Of a DNA stretch of 56,245 nt, positions 52,507 to 56,245 are shown piece after piece. The stretch is from positions 1-56,245 of the forward strand of contig JAWXTY010000009.1 in assembly GCA_044433115.1 (NCBI GenBank), in the 5' to 3' direction. Position 1 is the first letter of the stretch; each line of letters starts with the position of its first letter. The translations under genes were made by a program, and so were the position numbers. The stretch comes from CAKUIA01 sp044433115. GTDB lineage: Bacteria > Verrucomicrobiota > Verrucomicrobiia > Opitutales > Intestinicryptomonadaceae. The notes beneath the pieces are model-generated. The model was not told where the DNA came from. It did not search any database and was given only the letters and a program-made list of their open reading frames with translations.

Positions 52507-52556
52507 TATTGCCCTTGATACTCCGCTTTGCTTTTGTTTATTACTCTCACGTACCA
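52498..52556 (+). repeat. Copy 2 of the 59-bp dispersed repeat
   Basis: Matches 20085-20143 in opposite orientation. GCTTTTGTTTA in this copy is followed at 52574-52584 by its complement TAAACAAAAGC, and CGTAC/GTACG lies between, giving a cruciform-capable unit of about 60 bases. Confidence 0.75.
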
Positions 52557-52604
52557 CAAGTACGCTTCGACCCCTAAACAAAAGCAAATACTCATCTAAG
52601 ACGC

Positions 52605-52670
52605 AATTCGAAGCCCCAACAAAAAATTCTTAGTCTTGCGATCTAAGAATTTTTTGGGGCAAATCGAATG
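52605..52670 (-). terminator. Long hairpin terminator after the beta-helix gene
   Basis: ATTCGA...CCCC and AAAAAATTCTTAG pair with CTAAGAATTTTTTGGGG and TCGAAT around a 9-nt loop with a small bulge. A T run follows on the minus strand, 15 bases beyond the stop at 52686. It could serve both strands. Confidence 0.8.
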
Positions 52671-52685
52671 TGAAAAGTTTAAGAT

Positions 52686-54764
52686 TTATTTAGCTCGAAG
52701 CAATTTTAAATCTTGAGCTTTATAATCCTTTTTAGGGAGTGTTGAGCCTGCTTCGAACATTCCTTTTTTAGGGTCTACTGCCCCAACGTAGTCAGTGTTG
52801 GCAATGTCAGGGTAGAACTTTAAAATATATGCGTAATTAAGTTTTGATGGGGCTAATTTTAGAGCATTGCCTTGTATAGAAAAATCTAAATTCTTCACAT
52901 CTTTAACAAGTAACTCCTCTTCGCAATAATTATGAGTCCAAAGAGGGGCATTGTCTAGTCTAACAGAAGTAAAATCGCCAGTCGAACTTAGTGCCAAATT
53001 ATTTTGTATAATCAAATTTTTCGCAATAGGTTCTTTCCCCTTAGCAAGCATATTTTTACTAATATTTGCAGGCAATCGCAATCCATAATTTACTAGCATA
53101 TCGACATTTACAAAAGTATTATTGAAATAATAAACGTCCCTACCTGCACTATCTACACTATGAGGAAAATCGTTATATTTAATGCCTCGCCTTGCGTTTA
53201 TAACAACATTATTATGCACTAAAAAGCCACTGCTATTATTGTCTATATATAAACCTGCAACGCCATTTGTCCACGTTCCCTTGTCAGGCTCAAGCACGTC
53301 TTTCATAATATTATACCTTACGATATTGTTTCCATAAGGGTTTGTTCCCACCTGCTGATTAGTATAAAAAGCACCTTGGTCGACTATTAAATTTGTAGTA
53401 TTTTCTATTAGATTATGCTCCCATATATTGTTTGTAGCATATATGTCGCACCAATTTTTTGAAGCATTGCCCCCTTCTAAACCACTGCCTCCAACATTTC
53501 TAACAGTATTTTTACGCAAAAGAATATTATCGCCCCAAGGGTGAATACCAGCACAACGCACAGCAAGCCAATTTATATCTTCAACTATGCAATTTTCAAC
53601 TAAGGCATTGTCGCCCTTTATCCTTATACCAGAGAAGTAACTATGTGCAAAATAGGAATTTGTGATTTTCGCCCCATTGGCTTTAACATACAAACCTATA
53701 CTGCCATTTGAAATGTCGCCCCATTGACATAATAGACTTTGATTGCTTGGAATTTCCTTAGGGTGCTTAGCGTGAATGAAGGGAGCCATATATCGCATAG
53801 AGCAGAAATCCATAGCAAAATTATCCCCAAAAACAGCCAACGAAGTCGCCTTGAAATTTAGCCCAACTAAGCTTACATTCTTTGCATTCACCTCGACTGC
53901 AGTTAAAGCAACTCTATATTCTACCTTTAAATTTTCATCTTCTTGAGCGTCATTTATAATAAAATAAGTATTGTTATTACTATCTATATACCACTCGCAA
54001 GGAGCGTCAAAAGCCTCTTTTGCACCTATCACATAACCGAGACCTACGCCCTCTGCAAAATTTATGCTAGTTGGCTTATTTGGATTTTGAGGCACAACAT
54101 AACCACTACTTGCCTCGCTTGCATTTAGGCTAATTATGCCATTTTCGTCAGTGCTAACTATTGGTAAAATCAAAGAATACCAAGCTGCAAAAGTTTGACG
54201 CTTCAAGTAGTGCCTGTCGTGAAGCCCAAGATAATAGCCATCTGTAAACTTTTTAACAGGCTCGCCCTCAATAACTTCAGTAAATCTTACTATATCCTTA
54301 TCCTCCTCTTTAAGCATAGTCCAAAGCCAATCTTTGTTCGATTGCATAGACTCTGTCTTGTTTGGATAGCGTGCCAAGTGGAATAATTCGCCACCTACAA
54401 AAACATCTACAACTTTCTCATTCGTAGGTATTTTATATACCTTATGCCCATTAACATTCGCTTCTTCGCAGTCTTTCAAAGACACTTCTTTCATAGGCGA
54501 AATCAAAACATAATCATCTTTGTAATTTTTAATTTCAAGATTATCTTTAGTAATATTTATACTTTCTCTATAGATACCAGCTTTAAGAACAATACTATCG
54601 CCCTCCTTTGCAAAATCCAATGCCTTTGCAATTTTACTAAAAGGTTTTTCTAAAGAGCCATCTGCCTCTTGAGTGTAATTGCAATCTACAAAAATATCTC
54701 TAGCACTTAGGGACGCACAAAATGCAAATAAGGATAGGCAAGTATAAATAAGTTTTCTTTTCAT
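52686..54764 (-). CDS. Secreted right-handed parallel beta-helix protein
   Basis: A signal peptide (MKRKLIYTCLSLFAFCASLS) is followed by DIFVDCNYTQEADGSLEKPF and KIAKALDFAKEGDSIVLKAG, the DUF1565-like start of pectate-lyase-type beta-helices. Many N-x-I-x-N turns follow (RKNTVRNVGGSGLEGG, NNIWEHNLIENTTN). The 692-residue protein probably binds or cleaves a polysaccharide. Lyase or epimerase catalytic residues cannot be picked out by eye. With the alginate-lyase-like enzyme it supports polyuronate use. Confidence 0.75.
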   Translation of the reverse strand: MKRKLIYTCLSLFAFCASLSARDIFVDCNYTQEADGSLEKPFSKIAKALDFAKEGDSIVLKAGIYRESINITKDNLEIKNYKDDYVLISPMKEVSLKDCEEANVNGHKVYKIPTNEKVVDVFVGGELFHLARYPNKTESMQSNKDWLWTMLKEEDKDIVRFTEVIEGEPVKKFTDGYYLGLHDRHYLKRQTFAAWYSLILPIVSTDENGIISLNASEASSGYVVPQNPNKPTSINFAEGVGLGYVIGAKEAFDAPCEWYIDSNNNTYFIINDAQEDENLKVEYRVALTAVEVNAKNVSLVGLNFKATSLAVFGDNFAMDFCSMRYMAPFIHAKHPKEIPSNQSLLCQWGDISNGSIGLYVKANGAKITNSYFAHSYFSGIRIKGDNALVENCIVEDINWLAVRCAGIHPWGDNILLRKNTVRNVGGSGLEGGNASKNWCDIYATNNIWEHNLIENTTNLIVDQGAFYTNQQVGTNPYGNNIVRYNIMKDVLEPDKGTWTNGVAGLYIDNNSSGFLVHNNVVINARRGIKYNDFPHSVDSAGRDVYYFNNTFVNVDMLVNYGLRLPANISKNMLAKGKEPIAKNLIIQNNLALSSTGDFTSVRLDNAPLWTHNYCEEELLVKDVKNLDFSIQGNALKLAPSKLNYAYILKFYPDIANTDYVGAVDPKKGMFEAGSTLPKKDYKAQDLKLLRAK

Positions 54765-54821
54765 AAGTTATTTTTAGAATAAACTTTTTCCATAAAAAAC
54801 CAAGAAAAAAGTATAGGTGAG

Positions 54822-54990
54822 TTCTAAAAATTAGCAATTAATTATTTTTTAGATTATTTTTAGCGTAATTTTTTTGCGTTAGAGGAGGATAACGGCGTTA
54901 TCTGACGATATAAGCAAAGAAATTCAAGCAAAAATAGGCAAAAAAGAATAATTGCTCTTTTCTTAACTTTTTAAAAACTAATTTTTAGAA
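54822..54990. repeat. Copy D of the long-hairpin repeat family
   Basis: Exactly 169 bp between TTCTAAAAATTAG and CTAATTTTTAGAA, as in copy A. The inverted ends extend to 54812-55000 with two mismatches (TATAGGTGAG and the complement of GTCGCCTATA). The central hairpin GATAAC-GGC-GTTATC is at 54888-54902. It occupies most of the 283-base region between the divergent beta-helix and hydrolase genes. Confidence 0.9.
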
Positions 54991-55047
54991 GTCGCCTATA
55001 AAAGAATTTGTCTTGATATACTAAGCAAAAAGCATAGGATTTCTATT

Positions 55048-55644
55048 ATGTTGAGTTCTAAAAATTTAAAACTAGTCTTTTTGCACTGCTCGGGAGGCAA
55101 TAAAACAGATTACGCTGAGCTTTTGTCGCATATTGCAAAATCTATCAATGCAGAAATTCTAAGCTTTGACGCTCCTCTAATTAAAGATGAAGCGAAGTCA
55201 AAATATTTTTGGTTCAACAAAGATGAGACACACCCAAGACGTGATGCCATTGAAAGCGATTTTGACTATGCACTAAAGTTTATTAAAGACAAAATTTTGG
55301 CTCTAAAAATAGCTCTTAGCGACATAATACTTCTTGGTCATTCGCAAGGTGGGGCTATGGCAAGCGTAGTTGCAACTGAGTTAAATTTAAAATTGGCTGT
55401 CAGCATAGTGGGCGACCTGCCCTATAATATAAACTACACAAATAACTCAGAAACCCCTATACTTTGGCTTGAGTCGAAAAACGATACATATCTAAGTAGC
55501 GAAAGGAAAGCTTCTTATACGCTTTTTAAAGATATTAATGCAAATCTTAGCTACAATATTTTAGAAAATTCTTCGCATTTTGACTTTGATTTAGATAAAG
55601 ATAATATAGCTAATCTAATTATAAACGCCCTAGAAAATGACTAA
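55048..55644 (+). CDS. Alpha/beta hydrolase (carboxylesterase-like)
   Basis: 198 residues with strand VFLHCSGG (oxyanion hole), nucleophile elbow LGHSQGGAM (Ser near residue 99), an acidic residue in ESKNDTYLSS and a histidine in NSSHFDFDLD, giving a full catalytic triad of the phospholipase/carboxylesterase type. A cytoplasmic esterase with unknown substrate. Its last 8 bases overlap the AlkA-like gene start. Confidence 0.75.
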   Translation: MLSSKNLKLVFLHCSGGNKTDYAELLSHIAKSINAEILSFDAPLIKDEAKSKYFWFNKDETHPRRDAIESDFDYALKFIKDKILALKIALSDIILLGHSQGGAMASVVATELNLKLAVSIVGDLPYNINYTNNSETPILWLESKNDTYLSSERKASYTLFKDINANLSYNILENSSHFDFDLDKDNIANLIINALEND

Positions 55645-56245
55645 GCACTTCAGATATACACAAGAAAATTTGCTCGCCCTAAAAAAGAAAGACAAGAGGC
55701 TTTGCAAAGTTATAGACTCACTTGGCGTCATAAATAGAGAACTCGATGGCGATATTTTCCCATCGCTAGTGCGTGCTATAATTGGGCAACAAATTTCTAC
55801 AAAGGCTCAAAAGACTATTTGCCTGCGTCTACAAAATGGGCTAGAAGAAATCACCCCTAAAACTCTCGCCGAAAGCCCCCAAGAGCTTCTACAAAGCTTT
55901 GGCATATCCCTACGTAAAGTTGGCTATATAAAAGAGATTGCAAACAAGATACTAAGTGGCGAAATCGATACAGATAAGCTACACAGCCTTAGCGACGACG
56001 AAGTCTGCATAGAATTAACTAAACTCAATGGCATAGGCATCTGGACAGCCCAAATGCTTATGATTTTCTCTATGGAACGCACAAATATTCTTAGCTATAA
56101 TGACTTAGGCATACAAAGGGGCTTGAGAATGTTATATCGACACAAAAAAATCACAAAAGAGCTTCACCTAAAATACTTCAAGCGATATTCCCCCTACAAC
56201 ACCCTTGCCAGCTTCTACCTCTGGGCAATATCTGCCAACGCAATC
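55637..56245 (+). CDS. alkA: DNA-3-methyladenine glycosylase II (AlkA-like), cut by the window end
   Basis: ATG 55637 opens a frame of 203 codons that reaches the window edge without a stop. It has the helix-hairpin-helix VRAIIGQQIS, then LTKLNGIGIWTAQMLMIF, and the catalytic aspartate in SYNDLGIQRG, as in AlkA/Mag-type glycosylases. It removes alkylated purines from DNA. The start overlaps the hydrolase gene by 8 bases. It is the second DNA glycosylase in the window. Confidence 0.85.
   Translation, partial: MTKHFRYTQENLLALKKKDKRLCKVIDSLGVINRELDGDIFPSLVRAIIGQQISTKAQKTICLRLQNGLEEITPKTLAESPQELLQSFGISLRKVGYIKEIANKILSGEIDTDKLHSLSDDEVCIELTKLNGIGIWTAQMLMIFSMERTNILSYNDLGIQRGLRMLYRHKKITKELHLKYFKRYSPYNTLASFYLWAISANAI

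Overview
The window is 56 kb of AT-rich bacterial DNA read with the standard bacterial code. Few genes have a clear Shine-Dalgarno sequence. The metabolic genes point to an anaerobe or aerotolerant anaerobe that handles complex polysaccharides: class III ribonucleotide reductase NrdD/NrdG, catalase, a phosphofructokinase of the pyrophosphate type, an alginate-lyase-like enzyme, a beta-helix protein and a decayed sulfatase. An AroA-Cmk fusion behind tyrA and a protein of W-x3-L-x3-P-x2-A repeats are features I associate with the Verrucomicrobiota/Lentisphaerota side of the PVC group. That placement is tentative and rests on memory of families, not a search.

About 1-18.5 kb is accessory and defence-like. 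It opens inside a type III DNA methyltransferase (Mod). A membrane/coiled-coil gene that looks frameshifted follows, then an Abi_2 HEPN protein with a possible small RNA in front, a SNF2-type helicase, a 75-residue unknown preceded by decayed copies of its own start, and a RhuM protein. On the minus strand comes a three-gene unit: zinc-ribbon membrane protein, two-module AAA+ ATPase and a secreted DUF3298 protein. Both the ATPase and the DUF3298 gene appear frameshifted in A tracts. A minus-strand cassette of three genes ends in a PD-(D/E)XK nuclease-like protein. A plus-strand cluster holds another PD-(D/E)XK nuclease, a YqiA-type esterase and a DUF2130 protein. Several orphan coding-like tails lie between genes.

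About 18.5-33 kb is mostly housekeeping: a Na/Pi symporter, queC-tyrA-aroA/cmk-plsC, a tRNA with anticodon CAU, an NCS1 permease, the alginate-lyase-like enzyme, a phosphofructokinase and aspS. Behind the permease terminator sits a 178-nt internally deleted group IIC intron that keeps its 5' end and domains V and VI.

About 34-36.6 kb is the most unusual part. The catalase gene is tightly enclosed by two ~295-bp inverted repeats. Each arm is a chain of hairpins whose stems carry compensatory base changes between arms. A 137-bp tandem duplication containing a terminator lies on one side. On the other lies one copy of a second, unrelated hairpin repeat family, which also occurs at 25.5, 52.2 (partial) and 54.8 kb and shows covarying stems too.

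About 36.6-56.2 kb carries nrdD-nrdG, an M3 peptidase with a U32 peptidase, a lipoprotein, an 8-oxoguanine glycosylase overlapping uvrB, a sulfatase relic, gdhA, an SMP-30-like lactonase, a pentapeptide-repeat protein, a beta-helix protein, an alpha/beta hydrolase and the start of an AlkA-type glycosylase cut by the window end.
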